A DNA stretch of 64,000 bases from Promerops cafer (GCA_013398275.1 VZSE01014423.1:310001-374000), one strand, 5' to 3'; positions 25,351-38,476 are shown, counted from the first letter of the stretch. Numbers and translations: made by a program. Notes: generated from the sequence alone by a model not told the origin.

Positions 25351-28326
25351 TGAAATACTTTTGATTTAGGTGTTTCTGTGAAAATCCTGATGTCATGTGA
25401 TCCACACATCTAACTAACTTCAACCTTTGAGCTGGCTGGTAAAATGGTGATACTAAGTAAAACATACATTTCAACAGAGTTTGGAAAAAGTTGGGTGGTG
25501 TAATTGCCTTTATCAATCTTCACAGAATTGTCTTCTCTCATCAGCACATCTATAATGTCTTGTTACACAACTCTGACTCTGGCCTCACAGTTTTGAGGAT
25601 AAACTAGTCACTCTTCATGATCCATTTCTAGAGATGTAAAGCATGTTTTTCCTGCTTCACTCCACTAAAAAGGTGTTTCCCTCCAAAATATCTATATTTT
25701 CCTCATCTTCACACACTTTCAGGTAAAAGCAGTCACTTTCCCAAGTGCTCTAATGAGGCAATATAATTTTATTAGGTGGCTTAAAGGACAGCTAGAAAAT
25801 ATTTAAATACCTGCTTACACTTGAAGTTTATATAACTCTAAGTTTTCATAATAAGTCACTTACTGAACATTTGTTCCTACTAGCCATCCTTTAAAAAATA
25901 CAAAAAATATATTGAGTCATGAGTCAACTATCCTTATGAAGAAATAAAGTGAAAGAACTGTTTGACTAAGAAACATTATTAACTGAGAATTGAATTTTAA
26001 TTCAAGAGTATATAGATAAATGAGATGTTCTTTCAGCATCACTGAGATAAAGTAGAGCTGGTCTGTTGAGGAAAGCACTTACAATGTGTTTTGGAGAGAC
26101 TTATTTCAGATTTTGCTAATGTCAGTGAAAGGCAGAGTTACCAGCTCTGGAAGGCAAAAGTGCCCAACTTCCATTTGCCTCAGCAAACTTCTGCTTTTGT
26201 TTTTAATCAATCTGGAAGTAATCTGAGTATGAAAATAATGAGTATTCTCATGAAAAATCTGTTTTAATGCTGCTTTTAACTGTCATGTTTAGGAAACATG
26301 TTCTTGATTTATCAAGATAGGTATTCTGGTAGGTAACAACAGGAATGGCACTATATGAGGGAGACATTGTCTCCTTGTCGTTCTTGGAGCAGGATAAAAT
26401 GTGAGGCTTCTGAGGCTGTGGGAAATGAGTTTTCAGTACATGAAATGTTTTGACTTTTAACTAAAAGATTGAGTTCTACAGTGCCACCATCTTTTAAAGA
26501 TTAAATCCACATGGCACAATATGGAATACAATATCCATTGTTCATACTTCTTGAATGACTTGGAATCATGTGTTAACATGATGAAACCAGATGGGATGTT
26601 CAAACATTAAACTCCATTCAGTGGTAGCCAGATGTCTTTCCTGGAGAATGGGGGAGGGAATCCTCCAAATAGAAATTTCAGAAAAGATAGCAACTGTCAA
26701 ATTCTGAGCAATTTATTGAAGTGATAAATATGTTATATTTGTGATTCAGTAATTGCTTATCTTCTTCTAGGCAAGTTTGAGCTAAATTTTAAAAAAGTTT
26801 ATGGAATGGTTAGCAGCCACTCAAGAGAGTTTGTATCTCTAGATTAGATTAACAAATGTTTCTATTATGAGCCAGTTATATTTGCAGCTAGATTTGCAGA
26901 AAATTCATGGGTGTCTATCTCCTTGTGTCTTAAAAAACAAACCAAAACAAAACCTCTTCAGTTGTGCTACCTTTGACCCTTAGAAAAATTCCACTACAGT
27001 GAGCTTGCAGCCGTGTGGAGAGACTGTAAATATGTTTAGACAGGTGGTACAGTCTGAGGCCTTCTTTAAGGAAATGGAAAACAATACAGAAGGTCTTCAT
27101 TTGGAAATATTCTTGTATAATGAAGTACGCCCAATATCTTTCAGTGCAGAATGCCTTTTCCAGTGAATATCGCTACTTGTCATGAAATAAAGTACGAGTT
27201 TTCAAACAGAACAATTGAGAAGCAGTCTCCCCCACATTTCTCTTTAATGCTATCTTAACATCACTTACTTTACATTTGTGCAGTAAAAGAAATGACAGCC
27301 AATTTAAGTTTCTAAATTTAAAGCTACTGGATGACAAATCCTTGGCAAGGAGGGGTGCACAATTCTAGTCTTCGTTATGCTTGCCGCCTCCTGTTGTAGA
27401 GAGCTGCTGAAAAAAGGAGCAGGAAGCTCATTAAGATCTTGTAGCCAAAGGCCACAAACCCCTCTCCCATAAAAGTCTCAAATTTTCTTGACTGTCTCCT
27501 CTTCCTTTGCAACATCCAAAACACGCAGTGAATCCTGAGGGCATCCAGCAGGAAATCATTGCTGTCTGTTCTGTGTAAATCCAAAAGAAGGAAAGAAAAG
27601 GACAGGGTATAGGCACTACAGAGTGAGCTACTCATCAGAGAAGCATTGCAGGAGGACAAAGTAGAGACCTTTTCTTAATATAATAAAAAGTTGGGAGTTC
27701 AGCCAAGTCCCACTGGTCCTTTCAATGGCCTTGATGTTCTCACAACCTGTGCGTGCAAGGCAGCATTCTCCTTTCTCCAGGAGTGTGTTGGAAACGTGAT
27801 GGAGGCCAACCCCCCTGGAGCCTGCTGGGATGAGGCTGAATGTGATTCCCTGTGCTGGTTGCTACAGAGGTACAAGTGTGTTGCCATCTCCTCAGAGAAA
27901 TATCGCAGTTGTGCGTCTGGGAAGTGGATTGGTGAACCTGATGCACATTCAGTGTTAGTCCCTGTTCCCTTTGAACTATTTCTTAAAGTTCAGGATTTTT
28001 TTTCTGTGGTATAAATTTAAACCAGTATTTCAGCAAAAACCATCTTGATTCCTCCTCGAAAAGGACAGGAACTTCATCAGCTTCTTAAGTAACTTAGCTT
28101 TCACTTCCTTTATTAGCAGGACCATAGATTTTAATCTTTTTTTCATGGAAAAGATCTTAAGTTACCCCAAATTTAATACTGAGTCTGAAAAATTCAGCTA
28201 GAATAATGATACTGAAAGAATAGTCCTGTTTAATGATTCTTTAAATGAAGTTGTGTAAAATTTATTCCCTGAATATAAGTACAAAACTGGCACAGCATAG
28301 TGGTTAGAGGGATATTTTCTTCTCTT
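25351..28326. other. Non-coding background, no gene seen
   Basis: Mostly AT-rich non-coding DNA. Around 27375-28014 the sequence is slightly GC-richer and carries frames of about 94 codons (minus) and 107 codons (plus). Neither has a recognisable domain, signal or paired splice sites, so I do not call genes. Confidence 0.45.
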
Positions 28327-28371
28327 AAAAAAAAAAACTACCCCCCCCCCCAAAAAAAACCAACCAAACAT
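28327..28371. repeat. A-run / C-run / A-run low-complexity tract
   Basis: Eleven A, then 'cta', eleven C, eight A and a 'ccaaccaaac' tail. On the opposite strand this is a T/G tract. It is a slippage-prone site and a likely point of sequencing or assembly error. Confidence 0.85.
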
Positions 28372-31103
28372 AAAAACCCACAAAATCAATGTGTTTTGTG
28401 GATCTGACCATAAAATAAAGCAGTAAATCTTGGTAATTACAAATAAATACAAGTAAAAAATAAGTTTGCCAATGAGGTGAGGAAAGAGGAAACTTGGATT
28501 TACAAACAAAATGTCAGATGAATCCCACAGATTGAAATACCAATGTCCTATAAGTTGACTTAGCGAAATGTCATGAGACTCTGCTGCTTGCTTTGCTGTA
28601 ATATTCTGTGTTTTGAGGAAATAACAGAAACTAATCAGATTGCATCCTGGTTATTTTTTGAGGTTTCCACAGTAATGAAAATGTAGATTTGAAGTCCTGA
28701 TCTTTCATGTGTCAATTTAATGAAAGTAGTTCTGTATCTTCGAACTGCTCCATACAAAGGCACTCTTTTACTTGCATTTATGCTTTTAAGTAAAATTTTT
28801 AAAACTCTCATCATATGTAGAGTAACATTGTGTATTTATGTAACTAGTTTCAATTTTTACATCTTTACATTTTGCTGTTTGCAGAGGAATACAGTGATTC
28901 AGGGCAGAGTTGTTTAGAGAAGCAGATTGAATGGGGGTAGAAGAGATGGGTAAGAAGCTGCTAATGAGCAAATGGATTTCACAAGAGGAATCTGTCTCTA
29001 GTTTTAGAATTTTGTGAACTGATGCTCTGAAGCAAACCTGAGCTCTGGTCCTGACATGAAGAGAATCTGGAAAGAAGGATGATTTCTCTTCCTTGTCTCT
29101 GATATATTAGGAAATCATTTACTTGAAGAAAACTGGAGGATTTTTTAAGTGTTATGCAAGACTGGACTATTACATAAGAATTACAGAAGAAGACACCTGG
29201 TTGTTTGGAGGTTTTTTGTTATGGCTTTTTTCAACTGACATGATAAAAAATGATAATGAAGCACAATTCAGAGATGTTTTCCTTTAATTTCCTTCCTTCA
29301 GGTAAAATGCGTAGTGAAGGCACCAGGAATGATTGTAAGTTAGAGGATGAGGGAAATGGATTCACAGGAAAAAGAAGGTTCAGTGGAGAACTTTGTGTAT
29401 TTAGGTGCATGTATTGCCCATAGGAGAAACTGAAAATTCATAAGAGTAAATAAATCAGAGAACAAGAATAGTATCCTATTTCTACTGTGCTATTTTTTTT
29501 CCAACAGATCTAGTTTGCTATCTGACAATTGTAGCAAGTCAGTTTAGAATTTACAGAGAATAAGACTGAATCTGTTCTGAAAGCCATGATTTTCATGTTC
29601 CAGAATAGCAGAAAATGAATTTATATTTTTGGTAATCTAGTTTTTATTTACTTAAATTAGAATCTTGATTAATTTCAGTTTTATTCATTTTTATACTTGT
29701 AAATCATTGTAATGTCAGTCATTTGCAAATCTTGCAATACCTTCATCTTAGTTTGTAGTCCTGAAAAAAATTTAAAATATCCACCTAAAGCAAGATAAAT
29801 GAAACCACTTTTCCAGACAGAATTCTGAAATTCTGGGAGTGAAGGACCCAAATGGCTGCTTCCACTGATTCACAGCAGACTCAAAAGTGATGATCTTGAT
29901 GAGATATTGGGTGAAAACTGTGAGAATTTACTTAATTTTGTTTATTTCAAGTCCAACTCTTCGGTGCTCTGTTTCCTTTACAGAAACAATGTCTGTTTTC
30001 AGTCTGCACAAGTAGTTGAATGCTCAGCTGTGCAAAAAATACAATTATGACAAGTACACTTGACCTTCAGTGAAATTAAGGAGAGTACCACCTGCACTAA
30101 ATATGTCTTGTAAACAGTGTCGGGAGCAAAGGGATACAGTCTGGCTAGAAATCAAATCCAGTTGCATGGCTTACTGCAGTAATAACTTTTCAGGTTTTTA
30201 AAGTTTTGACTTCTAATTGTACCCTACTCTTAAACAAGGAGTGTTGATGAGTTGTTAGCAGCTGCACTGTGAACAGGAGCACTCTTTGTGCTGAGATAAA
30301 GCTGCCCAGCTCTGTAAATAATCTGACATCCAATAAACAACCTTTTTTTTCCCCTTTATTCTCTTGTAGTATTACAAATTAAACTGAAAAACATAAGAAA
30401 ACTGTTTCAGGACACACTTCCCAGAATATTTTGACCCCTTGGCCTGTGCCTACTCCTAGAATAAACTACTATATTAAGATCCATATTTTGTTTTAAAGAA
30501 AAATCTCCCCCCAAAATCAGACCCTGTAAAACTATCTAGGTAATAAAGATGGTCTGAGCTAATTTTTATTTAGCAATGTCATAGGAAACCACCAAAATAT
30601 TCTTTTAGAGATGCAGTGTCCTGTAAGCAGTACAGCTGCTTAGCATATCTGAAAGGCAATCCAGTAAAATAAATGTTTTAGTCCAGATGCAAACACATCT
30701 CTGCCATAGCAATTCCCTAATATATACCCTCATCTGAACTCTTTTTTATGGAAGTCCCACCTTGAAGTAATGCTGAGCATAGAAGATGCGTTATCCTGGG
30801 TTATTCTGGCTAGACTAGTAGGGTTTTCCATGAAGCCTACCTGCTGCTATTCACCTCTTTTAAACCAGTCCTTTTCCTCCTTTTTTTTTCCTTCAATGAA
30901 ATGAACATTTCTCAGCATAGCTCAGTGAGGAAGGAAGGTGGGGAAGTCAGTTATTTAAAAGTTTTAAATTTCTAAAACATAATTTTTAATTTTTTTGGGG
31001 GGGATAGTTAGCTAGTACGGATCACATAGTGCAGGAACCATGACTGGACAGTCTTGGATTTGTAGTAAGCTTTATGCCACTGGAGAAAGGTGAGTTTTAG
31101 TAC
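28372..31103. other. Non-coding background, no gene seen
   Basis: AT-rich sequence without supported genes. A stretch at about 30240-30345 ('gctgagataaagctgcccag' and neighbouring words) is high-complexity and might be a short conserved element, but this is weak. A T/G run lies near 30988-31003. Confidence 0.45.
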
Positions 31104-31341
31104 CTGGTATTACACAGTGAACATCATCTTCAATGCCAGGTGAAACCCGAAGGGGCCAGAAGTCCGGCAGCATTGGGCGCATGGGGAAAATGAGGTCCTT
31201 GCCCCCAGTGGCAAGAAATGCCCACAGTACCCTTTCCAGAAACAACACAACATCTCTAGTGGTCTTGAAGATGATGGTACCCAGATTATACTTTCTTCTC
31301 AGAAAAGTTAAATTGTAGACCTCAAAAATCTTAGCAACCAT
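31104..31341 (-). CDS. Candidate internal coding exon, family unknown
   Basis: On the minus strand a 238-base segment starts at an ATG at 31341, directly after an acceptor-like 'ttatgtttagtag' (a NAGNAG-type double acceptor), and ends before a donor-like 'ccaggtacta'. The frame gives 79 codons plus one base. It is the only frame open across the whole segment. The predicted peptide reads like real protein: 'MVAKIFEVYNLTFLRRKYNL' at the start, then 'FLERVLWAFLATGG', 'MRPMLPDFWPL' and a late 'GIEDDV'. It has balanced charged and hydrophobic residues and third-position variety including CpG-containing codons. An in-frame TAG lies immediately before the ATG, so upstream coding would have to join at the second AG, or the ATG could be a true start. 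Ignoring the donor, the frame runs to a stop at 31072. I do not recognise the family. A processed-pseudogene fragment is the main alternative. Confidence 0.4.
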
Positions 31342-33279
31342 CTACTAAACATAAAGCATAGAGAAATAATTGTGTGATATATTATCTTAGTTACTGAAAA
31401 CTGTAGAATTTATAGATTTAATACACTATTTTCGTAAATCAAAATTGAAATTGTACAGACCTTATGTAGTTTAGCTCTTTTTATTATTAGTTTCTAAAAC
31501 TGCTGTTTTTCTTTAAAATTTATATCACTCCAAATCTAATTAATAACTGTACAAGAAATCAATTTTTTTTTTTCCTGAGGAAAATGAGCTGTATTGCCTT
31601 GACTATTTTGTAGCAGTGGGTTTTGTTTTTGTCTTCCATTTCCATAGCAAAGAGAATTAATTTAAGAGAGATCAATAGCATTGCCAACATATGTTGCATA
31701 CTCCTGGTATAATTCACAGTGCTGGGGAGCATGAGACGAGTTTATACTTAATTTTGTATCTTGTTGTATAGAATTATGTAAATTATATACCCTTGAAAAG
31801 AAGATTTTGTTTTTATTAATTTAATGCAGTAATACTGATACGGGAAAATGTGTACAACAAATCATTGTGTGTACTTAGGATAAAAAAATGTGCTAACCTT
31901 TGATATTGGGTGGGCGTAGTGGATGTGTAAAGTGCTCTGTGCACTTTGCAGTGTGTGAAACCTGCAAAAACTTTCCAATAATGTTAAAGCACTTGCAAAA
32001 ATGTTGCACCTGGAGTAGGGAGGAGTGAAGAGGGCAAAGGTCAGCATTAGGCATTAAGACACTGACTAAACAGACTTTACACTCGGTGAAAAGTCCAGAC
32101 AACCCCTGCAGTGTCATCTTACAACTCTGGTTTTCTTCTTTTCAGGACATAGTAATCCATAAATACACTCAAGTCACCAGCAGCTTAGCTCTTCCCCCGC
32201 TTCTCCCCCTTTTTAACTCTCCTTTCATTTATAATTCTTACATAAAGATCTGAATTTTTAACCCTTTCCAGGTCTTTTAATCAACCTTGGGAACTGCTTT
32301 TTTTCACTGTTGTCATTTGCTAGACTTATCTTTTTAAATCCTTTTCTTTGCAAATTTTTCTCTTAGAAAATTTTTTTCAAATAACCTAAAAAAATAATGC
32401 TTGAAAACAGTAGTACAAACTCAGTGTATGGATAAGACATTCTAGGAAATTATCAGATTTTTGCTTCTAAAAAAGGCAGTTATTAATCTCTGTAAACTAC
32501 TTAAAAGCAGTCTTTGTTTCTGAAGCTTATTAACCAGACACTCTATGTAAAATATCTCATGGGATGTGGTATAAATTTTTTTTCTGCAACTACTTCTGAG
32601 CTTATTTGTTTTGGATAGATGAAACTAGTTTCAGCTGGGATGCTGCAAGAAAAGAATCATCGTGTATGCCATTGTTGTTTTTTTCAATCAAACGAGAAAA
32701 ACCTCATCAATTTCTCTAAACTGGAAAAGTGCAGAGGTAAAACAAAGAGGTGTTTGTACTTTTATTATACAATTAAGTCTTTCAGTTTTGCATCTATTAC
32801 ACTTAGTAGATGAAAGCATGAGAGCAAACTGATTTTAATCATTTTATCTGATCCCATTATCCACATCCCATGGCTTAAGAGACTGGATAGACTCCTAATA
32901 TAGTCTGGAGCCTTGACAGTAAAAATAGGCTGGTGAAATACAGCCCATCAGTTGCATGTAACCGTGCACATTTTGCTCACTTCCTCTCCTTGTTCTGAGC
33001 ACGAGGCTGTGCTTCCACGCAGGATATTTTCCTCTCACCCACTTTTCACTTCCCTACCCTTTCTGTAAACCTGCTGAGATGTTCAGCAGCTCTGTCACAT
33101 TGCCTTTTTCATTAATTTTTACATCCTGTGAGCAACACTGGAGCAAGATAGCTGAAAGTCTGTCTTTCTTTCATACTGTGCATGAATATTGATTAGTAAC
33201 GACATTAACAAGAAAATGTTTCAGGATTTTTTGTTTTGCACAGAGATCCCTCATATTTCCTCAGGGAGACAAAGCAAAG
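31342..33279. other. Non-coding background, no gene seen
   Basis: AT-rich sequence. A strong acceptor-like site, 'ggttttcttcttttcag' ending at 32145, is followed by about 35 open codons in one frame but no donor, so it is not called an exon. No transposon was recognised. Confidence 0.45.
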
Positions 33280-33840
33280 TTTCTAGTTCCATGTACGTGA
33301 TATGGTCATTACTCAGTCACAAAATGGTGGCCTCAAAAGGTCTCCTGTCAGGTCTCTTGGCTGGTGTAGGCTCACTGATTTCTGTTCCTGCGCAGTGATT
33401 TTTAGCGTTGCTGCTGAAGGGTTTTTCTAACTTGGTCTGTTCAGTAGTGGGAACCAAAGAACCACCGATAAAAACAGAAAGGTGAATGTGGGAGCACAAT
33501 TTAATGGGGGCAGAACCCAGCAGAGGTATTTGCTTTTCAGGGCAATGTGCTCCGTAGAAATTGAAGACCTGTTTCAGCACGACGCTTTGAGCACATGCTG
33601 AACTTCGAGGGTGGAAGTGGTTCGCTAGGTGGCCTTCAGGCTTTGTAAGAATACGCTCGACGCCATTCCCAGATCAGCTCCTTGGTGCGGAGCGCCTGAG
33701 GCAGTGCGTGTCCAGGGCCCAGGACTGAACTCTGGTCACGCAGTGCAGCATTTAACCTGCTCTGCCTCACTGCTGCCCTGGGAGGGTCTGTTAAATAAGC
33801 CATTACTGGAGTCAGTTGTAGTGGTAGGCCTTGCGTGAGT
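33280..33840. other. CpG-richer patch of unknown nature
   Basis: CpG dinucleotides are clearly more frequent here than in the flanks, for example 'gcgcagtg' near 33391, 'agcacgacgctttgagcac' near 33576 and 'acgctcgacgccattcc' near 33652. Overlapping frames of 69-87 codons on both strands have no recognisable domains. The words around 33576-33606 (GCTTTGAGCACATGCTGAACTT-like) resemble an old amniote interspersed repeat I have seen in bird and turtle DNA. The patch may be an aged repeat, a weak CpG island or a regulatory element. Confidence 0.3.
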
Positions 33841-34218
33841 GTTGAATCTGGAGCATCTTTATGGATGGAGCACTATCTTCCATTTATCCCATATTCTGAT
33901 ACTTTGTTGCAAGTTAGTAAAAAATAAGAAATTAATGTTCAAGTACATGAAGAACTTTTGAAAATTAAGCTAGGACTGAAGGACATTGATCTCTTGAGAA
34001 AGAGGCTTTGTATCTTGTCTTTTTGTATGTCTCTTGTTGTAGAAATACCACACCGAAAACAATCTCACTTAATAAAAAAAACGAAAGATCATTGTTCTGT
34101 CTCGTATTTTATGTTGTTTTCAGGCATCTGAGGTCTCTCCTGAATCCTTTTCTGTGGTATCTCATTGCTGACCTCGTAATTATAATCACACATTCAAAAC
34201 TTAAATTCTGATAATGTG

Positions 34219-34295
34219 ACGTAGATGAGAAGCCAGGCAGTTAAATGACTTGCCCAAGGCTACGAAACATCTTGCTGGGGAGCTGAAATCAGACC
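34219..34295 (+). mobile_element. MIR-type SINE remnant
   Basis: The order of words follows the MIR core and 3' part: 'gatgagaagccaggcag', then 'gttaaatgacttgcccaagg' (34240-34259), then 'ggggagctgaaatcagacc' (34277-34295). The MIR consensus has GATGAGGAAACTGAGGC, TTAAGTAACTTGCCCAAGGTCAC and GAGCTGGGATTCGAACC. MIR-family tRNA-derived SINEs predate the amniote split and survive as degraded copies in birds. Divergence is high, as expected. The 5' tRNA-like part is not recognisable upstream. Confidence 0.68.
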
Positions 34296-37200
34296 TTTTA
34301 CCATGTCTGCCTGGCCAGACCCAAGGTCTGTGCTTTGTTTTATGTTCTCCGGCATGTTTCTTCATGCAGATGTTATTTGGATTGCATGCTTGACAAATAG
34401 CAAAGGCCATGCTGCCCACTGAATTTTCTCCTGGATTGTTTTTCACCTTAAGTTTATAAATGATTGGGATTTTAATGAGACCCTTCTTTTCTTCAGGTTA
34501 TCTTAATGAAACCATTTTCATAACTATTTTTCAGAATTTATATTCTACAGGTGTTGTTTATTGATTTAAGCTTATAGTGAAAATATGAAACCACCAGCCA
34601 TTCAAGCATAATGTTAAACTAAACTGTGAGGAGTAGAGTGAATTTGTACAACAGCCATAAGTCTGTTGCTACTTTTTTTTAATCAACCAAACTTGCTCTA
34701 TATTGCTCTCAATTAGTCCTTTCCCCCACCCCCTTTTCTTCTGAAGGATTTCTTTTACCCACTTACCTTATCCATGGGCTACATAAACACATAGGTAGGA
34801 CTTTGTGCATCCTTTGCATACTCTACTTGTTAAATCTCAAATACTGTTATATTGCTTCACACACATCTCAGTAAATGCAAATAAAATAGTAGGCAAGGCT
34901 GCAGTGATGTCCCCTGGGTGTGTATTTCTGTAGGTAATGTTTGTGTGTGATACACACAGTTTTTACTGTCTGTACCTCACATGTAGATCACACAGACACA
35001 ATTGAGGCTGATCACAACCAACGCAGTGTGGGTGGGATGTGTGTGGGTAAAATCTGTGTAGGCAAATTTGAAGCATTTGAAAATTACAGATGTTTTAAGG
35101 GTCAATATTTTGAGCAGTGGAAAAATACATTTTTCAGACTCTTCTAAAATATGCTTTTCAAAAATTTCTTTAAGTACCATATCCTTCAAATCTTCTGCCT
35201 TCATTAGAAAAGGTAAAGCAGTTCACGCTTTAATTCAGCCACACCTTTCAGTCTTTTTGGTCATTCTCTCCTTGAGTTTGTTTTGGGAGGTTTGTTTCCA
35301 GTTTTATGGGTTTTTGTTTTGTTTTAATATTTAGCCATTGAATGATGTAAAGTACCTGCTTGTCTGGTGTCAGACATACATCTTCCTTGTTACATGCATT
35401 TCTAAAAGAGGAACTCACTATGAGTTTTGCCTGAAAGCTACTAGATTTGCTGCTGTACAAATAATATAAATTAAATATTCTTAATTATTTTAGCTCATAC
35501 TAGAAAAGATTCAGGACAAAGGAGAGATTGATGCAGTGTGCCTTACAATGGTCCTACTGATTTCTCTACTGGCCTTTCCTCTGCACATGGTCAATTAGAA
35601 TTGAAAATCCTGTGCTGATTTCATTCGCTGGAATTTTTAAGCAGGTCAGGAAGAAAGATGTTATTGAAAGGAAAAGTCTCATCTAAATAAGAAAAGAACA
35701 CGTGGCCATCTGGTCTAACTGTACCATGCTGAAAGTAGTTTTGACTTTTCTCTAGTTTGAGCTTTGCAACAGTTAGCTAAAATATCTAACAGAAATATGT
35801 TTACATTAAAACACTCCGTGCTTTTTATCTGTAAAAATGCAATGTGCAGTTCTCTTCCTATCTGTAATGCATGAGCTCATTTGACCCCGTTACCTTGTTG
35901 AGACTGTCTGTGTTTCTGGTAGGTTCTCAAGTTACTTCAGCTCTGTAGAGGTATAAGTGAAACTACCAATCTTTTGAAAGTTTTGGAGGTAATTCTGAGT
36001 GCTTTATTCCTAGGACTAAAAGTCACACTTCTGCTTGAACTAGGAAAGGCTCAAACAAGCCAATGCAGCAGGAAGCATAGGGGGAAGAGGGGAGAGGAGA
36101 GTTTAAAAAAGGAAACTTGGAGTTTGTGTGAGTAGCACCATGGAATTTGCAGAACCCAATGTAGGCCACAGGCTAAGAGACAAGCTGTAATAGATATCAA
36201 ATTTTTAAGGAATGGAGTCATAAATATGCATGAGCTTCCACGACTGCATTATTTCAGCATTAACTATTAAAAAGTTTAAAGAAGTCAGTAAAAAAGCAGA
36301 GTTCAGCAATTTTCACACAAGGTAAATAAATTCTTCCTGTAAAAAACTGAAAGACACAGCTCCAAATTTCAGGTGCATGGACAACAACAGCAGGAGATCA
36401 TGCCATTTTTAAAGCAACACTGGTCAGGTATCTCCGCCCTACTCTAGTCAGAGCTGCTGTACCCAGCACTCACAAAACCCAAGAGACCTTACTGGGAGAA
36501 GGGGAGAGAGTTGAACTAAACATGGAGGCAAGGACCCTGTATTCATATTCTCCAGCTTAATGCTCATCTCTTATGTGATTAGACATTACTTTGCCACTGA
36601 CAAACACTGCTTGAATTGCCAGATGAAACACCCTTCTAAGATGAGATAGTGTGTAAATCACTTCTGAAGTTTAGAGGAATTGATTGGCATAGGATTTCAG
36701 CCTTTAGGAAAGGATAAAAATATGATTGCCTTGTCATTACCTTAAGAAAATGAAAGTGAGCACTTCATAATTTAGCTGCAGGCATTATTTTCAAACGCAT
36801 TTTTTGAAACAAGTGACAAATTTTGTTTTAAAACATAATATGCCAGGAAAAGTAGAAAGGAAATTATCACCTTAATACTACTGAACATGTGTACATACAT
36901 ATAATTTACAAATATATACTCCTCATGTATGACCATTGTGTAGAGTTTGCTTGTATATTTCATGTAAAGTGTGTAAATTGTTTCTTTAGAAAAGCATTAA
37001 ATTCCGTATTTACAAAAAAATAAAATGCAGGAATACAAATTTGACTATAGCTCATGATTAATTCACTTAATTTTTCTGACATCTCTATTGAGGACTTTCT
37101 GTTTTGCTGGGGATCTTGCTGCCACTACATGCAATCTTTTGTTTGCATGTCTCCGCTGCTATTTGGAAAGGAAGTTTTTTTAAAGATTTAATTTATGGGA

Positions 37201-38159
37201 TACTTATGCTGGGTTCCTTTTCTCATAGTGTTTACAAGCCATATTAGAGAAAAAAAAGCTATAAAATTTCTTATTTTTCTATTAGGATACCTGTTAGAGT
37301 GATTAAGATATAGTTTAAGCCTTTTCAGGGAGTAAATTAACAGCATTGTACATGTGGTTGTGTGTTTTAAAATGTATTTTCTTTTAAGTCTTTTTCATAC
37401 AAAGTTCATATTGGAAAGCAAATATTAGTCATCGTGTTTATCACACCATAATTTGTACCGCGAGACAATGAAATTCCAAAAAATTTAGAAAATAGGTCGG
37501 TCTGCACAGCATATGTTTAAAAATTAAATAGAATACAGGCTTTGAATCTGCCTTTCCCCTGTATTTCTCTGCTAACCCCACCCATAGCCACACCAAATGA
37601 AGAGCAACTATTTTGGGGAGTACTGCATTCTGAAGCCCAACTTTGTGGCACAATGACACTGGGCCGCTCGGCATTTCTCTGGGCTGTGGCAACAGGAAGG
37701 CCAGGGCTTGCAGGGCCAGCTCAGTCCCCTGCCATGCTCCCCTTCTTCGGTTTGAAGGCAACCTATTCACAAAGCATTTCGCTACTGCCTCATTTAAAAC
37801 TATCATAAAACTGTCTGCGAGCTATTGCTAATCTCTCTAAACACAAATATTCTGTAAGATTTCAGTTTGGTGGGCATTCAGGAATGGGTATCTGTACAGT
37901 AGCTACTTGCCTTTATGTAATATATGCGCATACAAAATCTTTACATATATTTGAGAGCTACACAGCAATTATGTAAGTGATGCATGAACTTAACATAAAA
38001 TACTGCATTGACTGTAAACCTAGAGTAGAAATCACTGTAAAACGGGAAACACTGGATGTCCCTAGTTACACTGTGTTGGAAAGTGTGTGTGCGTGTGCAT
38101 ATGTTTTGTACAATAATGTGTATATATGTTTACAAAGTTTCTTATTTTGTATTTTTTTT
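34296..38159. other. Non-coding background, no gene seen
   Basis: AT-rich sequence with no supported gene. It includes a 7-bp-arm hairpin of TG/CA type at 34942-34958 and the longest open frame of the window (121 codons, minus, 37441-37806), which has no recognisable domain. Short GT-rich words lie near 38092-38100. No repeat family was identified. Confidence 0.45.
34942..34958. repeat. TG/CA hairpin
   Basis: Arms 'tgtgtgt' and 'acacaca' pair exactly around a three-base loop. It most likely arose from simple-sequence drift. Confidence 0.6.
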
Positions 38160-38413
38160 TGCAAATCATAACGAAGTTGAAACCGAGCCTGGCCGACATA
38201 AGGAGGAAAGGCTTGTGTTTGTCTTTAATCTTTTCTGCAGCACGGTTCAGACTTCTGTCTGATCTGCACATAGCAGAGCAAGGGGCTTGCCGTGCATTGC
38301 GTGCAGGCTCCTTGATTGTGGAAGGGAAAAAAAAATCTGGCTGGAATCCAGACAGGCGAGCGCAGTGCTCTGTTGATCATTGTGTCTAGCCTTCAGGTGT
38401 CTCAGCTCACAGT

Positions 38414-38435
38414 GGGCGGCGGTTGGGGGAGGGGG
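38414..38435 (+). other. Potential G-quadruplex
   Basis: Runs GGG, GG, GG, GGGGG and GGGGG lie within 22 bases with loops of one or two bases. At least a two-tier, possibly mixed three-tier, fold is possible on the plus strand. It lies in the regulatory-looking block. Confidence 0.45.
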
Positions 38436-38476
38436 AGATAACAGGAGGGCAGACAAAGAATAAAACTGTGTATTTA

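Noticed and set aside
27375..27659. 94-codon minus-strand frame with hydrophobic stretches
   Set aside because: Hydrophobic runs are common in T/C-rich DNA; no splice sites or known family.
27691..28014. 107-codon plus-strand frame in a GC-richer patch
   Set aside because: Two minus-strand frames overlap it and the peptide resembles no family; no splice pair.
32127..32252. Strong acceptor-like site with about 35 open codons
   Set aside because: No donor or poly(A) signal fits and the peptide is Leu/Pro low complexity.
37441..37806. Longest open frame in the window (121 codons, minus)
   Set aside because: No recognisable domain, no paired splice sites, and two plus-strand frames overlap it. 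Its length is within chance expectation for 64 kb.
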